A stretch of DNA of 64,000 nucleotides from Pseudomonas sp. B21-048 (GTDB taxonomy: Bacteria; Pseudomonadota; Gammaproteobacteria; Pseudomonadales; Pseudomonadaceae). Every line of letters starts with the position of its first letter. Positions within the stretch are counted from its first letter, which is position 1. Under the pieces are notes generated by a model. It did no database searches and was not told the origin of the DNA. It saw only the letters and a program-made list of their open reading frames with translations. Of the stretch, positions 18,475 to 26,564 are shown one piece after another. The stretch lies in contig NZ_CP087168.1 in assembly GCF_024748615.1 (NCBI RefSeq), positions 186,001 through 250,000 of the forward strand. The letters are read 5' to 3'. The position numbers were made by a program, and so were the translations under genes.

Positions 18475-18572
18475 GTTGATTGGCGCGTCTGGTCAACGTT
18501 GGCGTTCACGGCTACCGCTCAGTAAAGCATCACAGGGCAGGATACGAACATCTATAAGCAGAGGATGGAAGC

Positions 18573-19166
18573 ATGGACGGCATTTCCGCAAGTCCCCGGC
18601 GACTGAATGCAGCACAGCGATCAGCGCATATTCGCGAGGTGGTATTGGCCAAGGGCGTCGAACTGCGTCAGCGCTACCCGATTCTCAACCATCAGGATGC
18701 CTTGGGTGCGGGCATTCTGGCCTTCGCGTTGTCCGGGATGATCGGTTCGGCAGCGCTGTACATCACCGGGTACATGGCCTGGTGGGTATGCCTGTTGCTC
18801 AACGCGTTTTTCGCCTCGCTGACCCACGAGCTGGAGCACGACCTGATCCACAGCATGTATTTCCGCAAACAGCGGGTGCCGCACAACCTGATGATGGGCC
18901 TGGTATGGATGGCGCGACCGAGCACCATCAACCCCTGGATCCGCCGTCATCTACACCTCAACCACCACAAGGGAGGAGAAAATTCAGGGGCAAACTGTGG
19001 ACGGGGTGCGCGTCTGAAGGCCCTTTCGCGGGCTAATCAGGGCCAATGGAATTATTTCCCTGTGGTTGAAAAACGCCTTCGACAATATCTGCTACACAAC
19101 CCTGTGAACGGGGTGGTAATGGCGGTTACGAAGGGCTACTCGGCACACCAAGGATGTTGGGCGTGA
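18573..19166 (+). pseudogene. fatty acid desaturase/alkane-hydroxylase-like gene, truncated
   Basis: The first 132 or so residues look like a membrane di-iron fatty acid desaturase: HELEHDLIH in the first histidine box and RRHLHLNHHK in the second. The normal enzyme continues for about 200 more residues with a third box. Here, right after HLNHHK (about 18970), the sequence switches to GGENSGANCGRG and 60 further residues with no resemblance, then stops. The third histidine box is missing, so it cannot be active. The join suggests an insertion or recombination event; the DNA beyond it is AT-richer and unlike the host. Confidence 0.75.
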
Positions 19167-19380
19167 CCGGTCGTTATGATTACTTACTTAGTCCGAAAGG
19201 AAATAATGAGAATTCTACTTTGGAATAAATTATGAAGTTGTTATTGCATTTTTGTAGATAGATAGGGCGTTTCTTGGGTGGACAAATTCCAAGGGTCGAA
19301 CCATTATCAGTGTCGTGAGTTTCCAGGAGGGAACTTGCTTTCATCGGAAGATACTTTTAAACGATAAAGGAAATCAAACC

Positions 19381-19707
19381 ATGTCGAGCATTAATGGTAC
19401 TTATGTGAACTCTAACGCTGGCGCCAAACTGGTTATTACCGATGGCAACGATTCCAATGGCACATTCAGTGGTACGTTCAGCCAAGGTGGTGTTAACTAT
19501 GAAGTCGATTATGGACACTATCATTTTCAGAATAGCACCGGGCAACCGACTATCATCACTTTTACCGCTTTAAATGATGGCACTGGGTATCAGGCGTGGT
19601 CACTATTTTCGCCGGACCACAACTATTCAAAAATTCGGGCTGTGGGGTCGCGCAATAACTTTGACGGTGATGTAGTGGGATTGGCAGGTGAGTTTGTCAA
19701 GCAATAA
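19381..19707 (+). CDS. small beta-rich protein with an avidin-like pattern
   Basis: This 108-residue protein is AT-richer than its surroundings, has AAAGGAAA before its ATG and a strong terminator after its stop, so it looks like a real single-gene unit. The start INGTYVNSNAGAKLVIT...NGTFSGTF resembles strands 1-2 of avidin/streptavidin (GTW-x-N-x-x-G-S ... LTGTY). The rest is alternating beta-type sequence. The key biotin tryptophans are largely missing (only one Trp) and the first-loop Ser is Ala, so biotin binding is doubtful. There is no signal peptide. It could equally be another small beta-barrel such as a lectin or insecticidal protein. Confidence 0.5.
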   Translation: MSSINGTYVNSNAGAKLVITDGNDSNGTFSGTFSQGGVNYEVDYGHYHFQNSTGQPTIITFTALNDGTGYQAWSLFSPDHNYSKIRAVGSRNNFDGDVVGLAGEFVKQ

Positions 19708-19726
19708 ACATTTGCGATAGTTATCA

Positions 19727-19766
19727 ACAGGCTGATGCATGAAAGTGCGTCAGCCTGTTTTGTTTG
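19727..19766 (+). terminator. intrinsic terminator after the avidin-like gene
   Basis: ACAGGCTGATGCA and TGCGTCAGCCTGT form a 13-base stem with one wobble and a TGAAAG loop, followed by TTTTGTTT. Confidence 0.9.
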
Positions 19767-20398
19767 TGAGCCGCCATTTAACTAATATTCGCAAAATACT
19801 TGAATTGTTTTATCACTATTCGTCGTGGTTTCTCTCGTAAATCCATGCCTTCTACGAATAATTTCAATGCTTGAAAAACTTCATAATGGCCTATTTTGCT
19901 ACAAGCCTTATATAACGCGGCTTGGCACGCTTATGCTTTTTAATATTCTATTTCGGACTAAGTATAAGTTTAAAAATTACTTTAAGGGATAAGCATTTTG
20001 CCCAATGACTCACCCACTGATTTGGGCGCACCGGGGGATATCAGGGGGGGCGCAAAGAGACCGCATGGGAGTTAATCAATGGGGCAATGTCCAAACCGCT
20101 ATCAGTGCGCATGAGGTGCTGTGGCGCCAGGCAACGAGTGGCGACTTGGTCGATCTCGGCCGGCCACGTCCGAATGCGCGTGCTGGCCAGCGGCAAGCCC
20201 GGCGAAATCCGGATTCGGGACAGCAGGTCGCCAGGAGCTCAACAACGCGGCGTTGAGCGCCGTGAAAACGGAAGATTTTTGTGCCGGCCAAGCAGGGTGA
20301 AATTGCCCAGAACGGCCCGGATTCTGTGTGCCCATCGATTTCAAGGTTCATTGGAACGAAACCTTTTCGCGCTAAACATTTACCCGAGGGAATACATC
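19767..20398. other. unassigned scar region
   Basis: About 630 bases without a supportable gene. The left part (to about 19990) is AT-rich. The right part is GC-rich and carries short open frames on both strands (for example 20005-20256 plus) with no recognisable family and no good ribosome sites. It reads like debris from a rearrangement that also cut the desaturase. No transposase or integrase piece was recognised. Confidence 0.4.
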
Positions 20399-20539
20399 AT
20401 GACGTTACTGGCATCTCCACTGCGAAGCGAAGGATCCCGAGGTGCGAGTGCAATTGCAGGCGGACGACGGGTGAATGACGGCGAAGCGGCGCGGGACGTG
20501 GCGTCCCTGATTGAGCGGGCAGAGATTATCAAGTTGTAG
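20399..20539 (+). CDS. possible 46-residue peptide
   Basis: ATG 20399 follows a good GAGGGAA site, and the frame ends 34 bases before a terminator-like hairpin. The first half is Ser/Ala/Gly-rich; the second (DGEAARDVASLIERAEIIKL) would form an amphipathic helix. No family is recognised. It may be a remnant of a larger gene in the scar. Confidence 0.25.
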   Translation: MTLLASPLRSEGSRGASAIAGGRRVNDGEAARDVASLIERAEIIKL

Positions 20540-20572
20540 GTGATTACCGCGCGTTAATAAATTTATGATTTC

Positions 20573-20616
20573 CGGGGCCGTCTCCTTGGCAGGGTGCGGC
20601 TCCTTTTTTATTTTGC
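20573..20616 (+). terminator. probable intrinsic terminator in the scar
   Basis: GGGGCCG and CGGCTCC pair with one wobble around a 16-base loop, followed by CTTTTTTATTTT. Confidence 0.6.
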
Positions 20617-20681
20617 GGCAAGTACAAAACCCTGTGGGAATGAGCCTTTATATTCCTTATGGGTCTTAATAAATAGCTTCT

Positions 20682-20716
20682 TATTCCTTAACGAATATAA
20701 CTCTCCTCCCTATACT
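20682..20716 (+). promoter_or_regulatory. sigma70-like promoter with overlapping AT-rich dyad
   Basis: TTAACG (20688-20693) and TATACT (20711-20716) are 17 bases apart, 37 bases before the hydrolase ATG. The -35 lies inside TATTC-CTTAAC-GAATA (20682-20697), a dyad in the style of CysB sites; control by sulfur is a guess. Confidence 0.55.
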
Positions 20717-20752
20717 CGGTCACGAACAGACACGCAGCAGGAGAGCTCCCCC

Positions 20753-21334
20753 ATGCGCAACGAATCAATTCGCTACCTGATTGTGCCGGGCTGGCAAGGA
20801 TCGCCAGAAGATCATTGGCAAACCCATTGGCAGAACAGCCTGCCCAACAGTGCGCGGGTGGAGCAGGCAGACTGGCTGACGCCTCGCCGTGAGGACTGGG
20901 TCGCGGCACTGGCCGAGGCGATTGCCGCCGACAGTACGCCCGTGATTCTGATCGCCCACAGCCTGGGCTGCATCACCGTCGCCCATTGGGCGGCCACGGC
21001 ACCGCTGCCATTTTTGCGTCAGGTGCGCGGCGCGTTGCTGGTCGCGCCAGCGGACGTCGAGCGCCCGGCTTGCGCGCCGGCCCTGCGCAACTTCGCACCG
21101 ATCCCGACTCATTTGCTGCCTTTCCCGAGCCAGGTCGTCAGCTCCGACAACGACAGCGCAGTGAGCGCGCCACGAGCGCTTGAATTGGCGCGCCAATGGG
21201 GCGCCGAGGCGGGGATTTTATCGGGTGCCGGGCACATCAATGTGAAGTCCGGTCACCAGCGCTGGGAGCAAGGTTTTGCGTACCTCTATCGTCTGCAAAA
21301 CCGCATGGAACAGCGCGCCCTGCGTCGAGCTTGA
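20753..21334 (+). CDS. RBBP9/YdeN-family alpha/beta hydrolase
   Basis: A cytosolic serine hydrolase of 193 residues, the normal family size. The opening IRYLIVPGWQGSPEDHWQ is typical. The nucleophile is in AHSLG, the Asp in SSDNDSAVS and the His in GAGHIN near the C-terminus. Substrates of the family are mostly unknown. The frame opens 53 codons earlier, but the ATG at 20753 has AGGAGAG upstream and a promoter placed for it. It is followed 57 bases on by an activator-like ATPase and then metQ; similar groupings occur in sulfur-acquisition loci of Pseudomonas. Confidence 0.88.
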   Translation: MRNESIRYLIVPGWQGSPEDHWQTHWQNSLPNSARVEQADWLTPRREDWVAALAEAIAADSTPVILIAHSLGCITVAHWAATAPLPFLRQVRGALLVAPADVERPACAPALRNFAPIPTHLLPFPSQVVSSDNDSAVSAPRALELARQWGAEAGILSGAGHINVKSGHQRWEQGFAYLYRLQNRMEQRALRRA

Positions 21335-21390
21335 ACCTTTATTTTATTGAACGCCCCCGTCTCCCCGGCGGTTTTGGGCGGGAGTCTGCC

Positions 21391-22323
21391 ATGAGCTTGC
21401 ATGAAACATTCGGTCAGCCGCTGCTGATCTTTCCCGATGCGGAAAAAAGCCCGCTGAGCATTCGCGCCAAGGCGTTGGTATTCGTCGATCCGCGTTCCCG
21501 GCAGTTGCGCCAGGAGTTGGAACAACTGGCGCCACGTTCTATTTCGGTGTTGATTCGCGGTGAAACCGGCAGTGGTAAAGAGCTGCTGGCGCGACACATC
21601 CATCGCGCCAGTGACCGTGGGGGATTGTTTGTGTCAGTCAATTGCGGGGCGATCAGCCCGACCTACGCTGATGCCGAACTGTTCGGCTATGCCGCCGGCA
21701 GTTACAGCGGTTCGGCCAGCAGTCGCGCTGGCTGGTTTGGTTCGGCCAATGGCGGCACCTTGTATCTGGATGAGATCGGCGACCTGCCGCTGCCGATCCA
21801 GATCAAGTTGCTCGCCGCCCTGGAGAACCACGAAGTCACCCGAGTCGGCGCTCACCAGCCGAGCCCGGTGGACGTACGTCTGGTGGCCGCCACCAGCATC
21901 GATCTGGCGCAGGCCGTGGCTGCCGGAAAATTCCATGAGCGGCTCTATCACTACCTCAGCGAAGGCCCGCTCGAACTGCCGGCCTTGCGCGAACGGGTGG
22001 GCGATATTTTGTCACTGGCCGAATACTTCCTTGGCATCTACAGCCAACGCCTCGACCTGCCGGTGCCGTTGATCAGCGAAGCCGCGCAGCAACTGCTGGA
22101 GCAACACAGTTGGCCGGGCAATACCCGGGAGCTGGAGAACGTCATTCACTTTGCGCTGTTGGTGAGTACCGGCGACGAGATTTTGCCCGAGCATTTGAAT
22201 CTGCCCGAGGCGGCTGTGTCGCTGGTGACGATCGAACAGCAACTCAAAAAAATGCTTGGCAACGGTTCCGCCGCCGAAAAAGAGGCCTTGAAAAAACTGC
22301 TCAAAGCCACCGGGCTTCTGTAG
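21391..22323 (+). CDS. sigma54 activator-type AAA+ ATPase without GAFTGA loop
   Basis: This 310-residue protein resembles the central domain of SfnR-type sigma54 activators. Walker A is GETGSGKE (57-64), Walker B is GGTLYLDEIGDLPL, and the arginine-finger region PALRERVGDIL and WPGNTRELENV are present. Two key parts are missing. The sigma54-contacting GAFTGA loop reads GSYSGS (103-108), and the C-terminus ends KEALKKLLKATGLL without a recognisable Fis-type helix-turn-helix. It may be a regulator of another activator, or a decaying gene. It lacks an N-terminal sensor domain. The ribosome site is GGGAG; it follows the hydrolase in the same direction. Confidence 0.8.
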   Translation: MSLHETFGQPLLIFPDAEKSPLSIRAKALVFVDPRSRQLRQELEQLAPRSISVLIRGETGSGKELLARHIHRASDRGGLFVSVNCGAISPTYADAELFGYAAGSYSGSASSRAGWFGSANGGTLYLDEIGDLPLPIQIKLLAALENHEVTRVGAHQPSPVDVRLVAATSIDLAQAVAAGKFHERLYHYLSEGPLELPALRERVGDILSLAEYFLGIYSQRLDLPVPLISEAAQQLLEQHSWPGNTRELENVIHFALLVSTGDEILPEHLNLPEAAVSLVTIEQQLKKMLGNGSAAEKEALKKLLKATGLL

Positions 22324-22409
22324 GAGCTGGCGCAGCCTGCAATCTTTTGATCTTTGGTGGCTTTGAAATCGCCAAAATCAAAAGATCGAAGCCATCGGCA
22401 GCTCCTATA
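22321..22409. repeat. palindromic repeat, family C
   Basis: TAGGAGCTGGCGCAGCCTGC ... CAAAAGATCGAAGCCATCGGCAGCTCCTA: outer arms and inner AATCTTTTGATC/AAAAGATCG pair over about 90 bases directly at the ATPase stop codon, so it may also terminate that transcript. Confidence 0.7.
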
Positions 22410-22594
22410 TCGGGCGTGGCGGTTGTATGAACAGAATGGAATAAGAAAGTGAGTAAAAGATATTATTCGGGAATAAAGAATCCCGGTATTGTCCGCGTCA
22501 CGCCAGCGATAGCACTTCAGTAGCACTTAAAAAACCACTCGTAATAAACAAGCCGTCGTCGATCACGACCGCGATTTTTCGATAAGGACACTGC

Positions 22595-23377
22595 ATGAAA
22601 AAGGTTCTGTTGTTCACCGCATTGGCGGCTGCCCTGAGCGCGGGCCTGGCCCAGGCTGGCGAGAAACTGGTGGTGGCGGCGACGCCAGTTCCACATGCCG
22701 AGATTCTTGAACTGATCAAACCGACCCTCGCCAAAGAAGGCGTGGACCTGGAGATCAAAGTCTTCACCGACTACGTTCAGCCGAACGTGCAGCTCGATCA
22801 GAAACATCTGGACGCCAATTACTTCCAGACTCTGCCGTACCTGAAAAACTTCAACGAAGGTAAAGGCACGCACCTGGTGACCGTGGTCGGCGTACACGTC
22901 GAACCATTTGGCGGCTACTCGAAGAAAGTCAAAAGCCTGGCTGAGCTGAAAGACGGCGCAACCATCGCTATCCCGAACGAAGGCAGCAACAGCGGCCGAG
23001 CCCTGATCCTGCTGCAGAAGGCTGGCCTGATCGAGTTGAAAGACCCAAAAAACGCTGTGGCTACCCCGAAAGACATCGCCAAGAACCCGCACAATTTCAA
23101 GTTCAAGGAACTGGAATCGGCCATGCTGCCGCGTGTTCTGGACCAGGTCGACCTGGACATGATCAACACCAACTACGCGCTGGACGCGGGTCTGAACCCG
23201 GCTAAAGACGCGCTGCTGATCGAAGGTGCCGATTCGCCTTATGTGAACTTCCTGGTGGCTCGTCCAGACAATAAGGACAGCGTTGCCATCCAGAAACTGG
23301 CCAAGGCCCTGACCAGCCCGGAAGTGAAGGCGTTCATTGACAAGAAATACAGTGGCGCGGTACTGCCGGCGTTCTGA
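22595..23377 (+). CDS. metQ: MetQ/NlpA-family methionine-type binding protein
   Basis: Periplasmic binding protein of the methionine uptake family, 260 residues. It begins with a signal peptide ending LAQAGEKL (about residue 21). It is cut by signal peptidase I rather than being a lipoprotein, since there is no lipobox cysteine. DYVQPNVQLDQKHLDANYFQTLPYL and IPNEGSNSGRALILLQKAGLI are typical of MetQ. No metNI genes are adjacent; it may share the MetNI encoded at 34.3-36.1 kb. An inverted repeat CGGGA/TCCCG (22468-22485) lies upstream. A terminator follows. Confidence 0.9.
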   Translation: MKKVLLFTALAAALSAGLAQAGEKLVVAATPVPHAEILELIKPTLAKEGVDLEIKVFTDYVQPNVQLDQKHLDANYFQTLPYLKNFNEGKGTHLVTVVGVHVEPFGGYSKKVKSLAELKDGATIAIPNEGSNSGRALILLQKAGLIELKDPKNAVATPKDIAKNPHNFKFKELESAMLPRVLDQVDLDMINTNYALDAGLNPAKDALLIEGADSPYVNFLVARPDNKDSVAIQKLAKALTSPEVKAFIDKKYSGAVLPAF

Positions 23378-23409
23378 TTGATCGCAGTCTCGAACTTCTT
23401 CAAGGTTTC

Positions 23410-23442
23410 AACGCCGGCGGCTAATTCAGCGTCGGCGTTTTT
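23410..23442 (+). terminator. intrinsic terminator of metQ
   Basis: AACGCCG and CGGCGTT flank a short inner stem and are followed by TTTTTATT. Confidence 0.85.
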
Positions 23443-23458
23443 ATTGGGGGTGTTTGCA

Positions 23459-24182
23459 TCAATCCGGCCAATGCCACGCCGGCTCATCCAGCATCCGCTG
23501 CCCGACCATCCCGGTCTGGCCGAAATGCTTCTCCAGCACAATGCAATTGCATTCCGGGTCCTCCTGCAACGCCGAGATCAACCGCCGCGCATGGGACACC
23601 ACCCCTACCTGACACTGCTCGGACGCTCGAATGATCAACCGCGCCAACGCCGGCAGCAGGTCCGGATGCAGACTGGTTTCCGGCTCATTCAACACCATCA
23701 ATGTCGGTGGCCTAGGCGTCAGCAATGCCGCGACCAGCAGCAGATAGCGCCATCAGCAGGCTGGCCGGGCGATAGAACGGCCCGGACCAGATGCATTTCT
23801 TTTTGATTTCCGGATCGGGGGAGAACTCCGATTGACTCGGCTCCGGCAGGCCCAGTGCGATCGAGTAGCTGAAATCCTCACCGGCAAACCCCAGGCGCAG
23901 GCGTTTGGCGCCGTGTCGTACGCTCGCCTCGACCGGGACTTCACCATTGCGCATCCGTCGGCTGATATTTTCAGGCCCGGCCCAGAACGTCGAATCCAGC
24001 CCACCCTCACGGGCCAACGCATTGACCACCCCGCCCTGAGCGGTTTCCGCCAGCAGGCGCAAGGCGCGGTAGAGGTTGGATTTGCCGCTGCCATTGGGGC
24101 CGGTAATCAGGTTCAATCGGCCCAGCGGAATCACCAATTTATTGATCGAGCGGTAATTGGCCACCGCGAGGGTTTTGGGCAT
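23459..24182 (-). pseudogene. AAA ATPase (RecF/OLD-like), internal deletion
   Basis: The N-terminal piece (24182 to about 23751) has the ABC-type Walker A ITGPNGSGKSN after MPKTLAVANYRSINKL. The C-terminal piece (about 23749-23459) has the Walker B/D-loop LMVLNEPETSLHPDLLP and the switch region VGVVSHARR. The pieces are in different frames. The join is at GCCGTTCTATCGCCCGGCCAG...CTGATGG/CGCTATCTG near 23750. The middle of the protein, with the signature region, is missing: about 245 residues remain against roughly 370-400 in relatives. A deletion that also shifts frame makes the gene non-functional. It is convergent with metQ. Confidence 0.8.
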
Positions 24183-24197
24183 GGAAAACGTTCTCTT

Positions 24198-24301
24198 GAT
24201 CGTTCCCACGCTCCGCGTGGGAATGCATCCCGTGACGCTCCGCGTCACAGTGGACGCAGAGCGTCCATGGCGGCGTACCCACGCAGAGCATGGGAACGAT
24301 C
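24198..24301. repeat. palindromic repeat, family A (full double unit)
   Basis: Begins GATCGTTCCCACGCTCCGCG and ends in the inverse ...TGGGAACGATC, with inner GTGACGCTCCGCGTCAC and GGACGCAGAGCGTCC hairpins. The whole element is an imperfect palindrome of about 100 bases between the ATPase relic and the efflux operon. Confidence 0.9.
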
Positions 24302-24396
24302 AATGGAGTATAAGGATCGCTCGTGCAGACGTGGAACCCTGATCTAAGCTCTCAGTCGTATCGTCACTGGCACGTTCGCAACGCAAAGGAGTCTGC

Positions 24397-25500
24397 ATGG
24401 CGGGTCCCGGATTGAAATTAATGGTTGGCCTGAGCCTCATCGCCTTGCTGACCGCCTGTGGCGATAAAAAGCCTGTCGAGAAGGACCGCCCGCGAGTCTT
24501 CGTGCAAGAGGTCAAGCCATCGGATTACGCCGCCGCGGTGACACTCACCGGCGACGTCCAGGCGCGAGTCCAGACCGAGTTGTCGTTCCGCGTGGGCGGC
24601 AAGATCATCCAGCGTATGGTCGATGTCGGTGACCGGGTTTCGGCCAAACAAGTGCTGGCCAAACTCGACCCGAAAGACCTGCAAACCACTGTCGACTCGG
24701 CCCAGGCTCAGGTCGTTGCCGAACAGGCCCGGGTCAAACAAACCGCCGCGGCCTTCGTTCGCCAACAAAAACTCCTGCCCAAGGGCTACACCAGCCAGAG
24801 CGAATACGATTCCGCTCAAGCTGCCTTGCTCAGCAGTCAGAGCGCATTGGCCGCTGCTCAAGCGCAATTGGCCAATGCCCGGGATCAACTGAGCTATACC
24901 GCGTTGATTGCCGACGCGCCGGGGGTGATTACCGCGCGCCAGGCCGAAGTCGGCCAGGTCGTGCAAGCCACGGTTCCGATTTTCAACCTGGCCCGGGACG
25001 GAGAGCGTGACGCGGTTTTCAACGTTTATGAATCGCTGCTGGCTGAGCCGCCGGCGGATAGATCGATTGTGGTCAGCCTGCTCGACAACCCGAAGATCAA
25101 GACCACAGGCACCGTTCGGGAAGTCACGCCGGCAGTCTCGGCGCAGACCGGCACAGTACAAGTCAAAGTCAGCCTCGACAGGCTCCCCGAGGGCATGCAA
25201 CTCGGGTCGGTGGTGAGCGCCACCGCCAAGCCAGTCGGCAAAACCGCAGTGGAGCTGCCCTGGTCGGCCCTGACCAAAAACCTCAGTGACCCTGCCGTGT
25301 GGCTGGTGGATGCCGAGGGCAAGGCGCAATTGCACACGGTCACCGTCGGCCGTTACCTGACCGGCAAAGTCATCGTCAGCGCCGGCCTCAACGGTGACGA
25401 AAAAGTCGTCATCGCAGGCGGCCAATTACTGCATCCGGGCGTGAAGGTGGAGATCGTCGAAAACACCTATAAGACGCCAATGACAGGAGCCCAGCCATGA
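24397..25500 (+). CDS. triA: RND efflux periplasmic adaptor, first of two
   Basis: Membrane-fusion protein of 367 residues. The lipoprotein signal peptide ends LLTACGDKK (lipidated Cys near residue 21). Then come a barrel-sandwich hybrid domain (FRVGGKIIQRMVDVGDRVSAKQVLAKLDP), a coiled-coil hairpin (about 95-165), and beta-barrel and membrane-proximal domains. AAAGGAG precedes the ATG. It overlaps the second adaptor gene by four bases. Two adaptors plus one RND pump is the arrangement of P. aeruginosa TriABC, which expels triclosan using OpmH as outer-membrane channel. The tri name rests on this layout and remembered sequence. Confidence 0.75.
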   Translation: MAGPGLKLMVGLSLIALLTACGDKKPVEKDRPRVFVQEVKPSDYAAAVTLTGDVQARVQTELSFRVGGKIIQRMVDVGDRVSAKQVLAKLDPKDLQTTVDSAQAQVVAEQARVKQTAAAFVRQQKLLPKGYTSQSEYDSAQAALLSSQSALAAAQAQLANARDQLSYTALIADAPGVITARQAEVGQVVQATVPIFNLARDGERDAVFNVYESLLAEPPADRSIVVSLLDNPKIKTTGTVREVTPAVSAQTGTVQVKVSLDRLPEGMQLGSVVSATAKPVGKTAVELPWSALTKNLSDPAVWLVDAEGKAQLHTVTVGRYLTGKVIVSAGLNGDEKVVIAGGQLLHPGVKVEIVENTYKTPMTGAQP

Positions 25501-26564
25501 AGCGCCTGTTGCTGTTGTCCGCCGCTGCACTACTGGTCGCTTGCTCTGATGAGGAAGCGCCGCCAGAACCGGTTCGGCCGGTATTGTCCGTGGAGGTGAA
25601 AGCGCTCAATCAAGAAGACCTCGGCCGGTTTGCCGGCAGCATTCAGGCCCGTTACGAAAGCAATATCGGTTTCCGGGTACCGGGGCGTATCGCCAGCCGT
25701 AATGTCGATGTCGGCGCCGAAGTCCAGAAGGGCGCCTTGCTTGCCACCCTCGACCCCTCCGATCAGCAGAATCAGTTACGTTCGGCCCAAGGTGATTTGG
25801 CGCGTGTGCAAGCGCAGCTCATCAACGCTCAGGCCAACGCCCGGCGTCAGCAGGAATTGTTCAATCGCGGGGTTGGCGCGCAGGCGCAGCTCGACATCGC
25901 CCAGACCGATCTGAAAACTACCCAGGCCTCTCTCGATCAAGCCCGGGCCGCAGTGGAACAGGCGCAAGACCAACTCGATTACATCGAGCTGCGCACCGAT
26001 CACAAAGCCGTAGTTACCGCGTGGAATGCCGAGGCCGGGCAAGTGGTCACGGCCGGCCAACAAGTGGTGACCCTGGCGCAGCCGGACATCAAGGAAGCGG
26101 TGATCGACTTGCCCGACACCCTGGTCGATCGGTTGCCGGCCGATGTGGTGTTCCAGGTCGCCTCGCAACTGGACCCGAGCATCACCAGCACTGCCATCGT
26201 GCGCGAAATCGAACCCCAGGCCCAAAGCGCAACCCGTACCCGTCGCGCCCGCCTCAGCCTGACCGATACGCCGCCGGGCTTTCGCCTTGGCACGGCGATC
26301 AGCGTGACCCTCAGCTCTGCGATCAAGCCACGCCTCGAGCTGCCAGTGAGCGCGCTGCAGGAGGTCGATGGAAAACTGCGGATCTGGGTCGTCGATCCGC
26401 AGACGCAAACCGTTTCCCCGCGGGACGTCAGCCTGATCAGCCGGACCGATGCCACGGTGGTCCTGGCCAACGGCGTGAAGTCCGGCGAGCGAGTGGTCAG
26501 TGCCGGTGTGAACAGCCTCAAACCGGGGCAGAAAGTGAAAATTGACGAGGACGGCCCGCAATGA
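25497..26564 (+). CDS. triB: RND efflux periplasmic adaptor, second of two
   Basis: A second 355-residue membrane-fusion lipoprotein (lipobox LLVACSDEE). It has the biotinyl-lipoyl-like half FRVPGRIASRNVDVGAEVQKGALLATLDPSD, a coiled-coil hairpin rich in Gln/Ala (about 85-150), and ends in the membrane-proximal domain. Its start overlaps the triA-like stop (ATGA) and its stop overlaps the pump start, so the three proteins are translated together. TriC-type pumps need both adaptors as a heteromer. Confidence 0.75.
   Translation: MKRLLLLSAAALLVACSDEEAPPEPVRPVLSVEVKALNQEDLGRFAGSIQARYESNIGFRVPGRIASRNVDVGAEVQKGALLATLDPSDQQNQLRSAQGDLARVQAQLINAQANARRQQELFNRGVGAQAQLDIAQTDLKTTQASLDQARAAVEQAQDQLDYIELRTDHKAVVTAWNAEAGQVVTAGQQVVTLAQPDIKEAVIDLPDTLVDRLPADVVFQVASQLDPSITSTAIVREIEPQAQSATRTRRARLSLTDTPPGFRLGTAISVTLSSAIKPRLELPVSALQEVDGKLRIWVVDPQTQTVSPRDVSLISRTDATVVLANGVKSGERVVSAGVNSLKPGQKVKIDEDGPQ

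Noticed and set aside
24198..24301. Repeated palindromes considered as a CRISPR array
   Set aside because: The units are inverted hairpins scattered over the window, without regular direct repeats and spacers and without cas genes.
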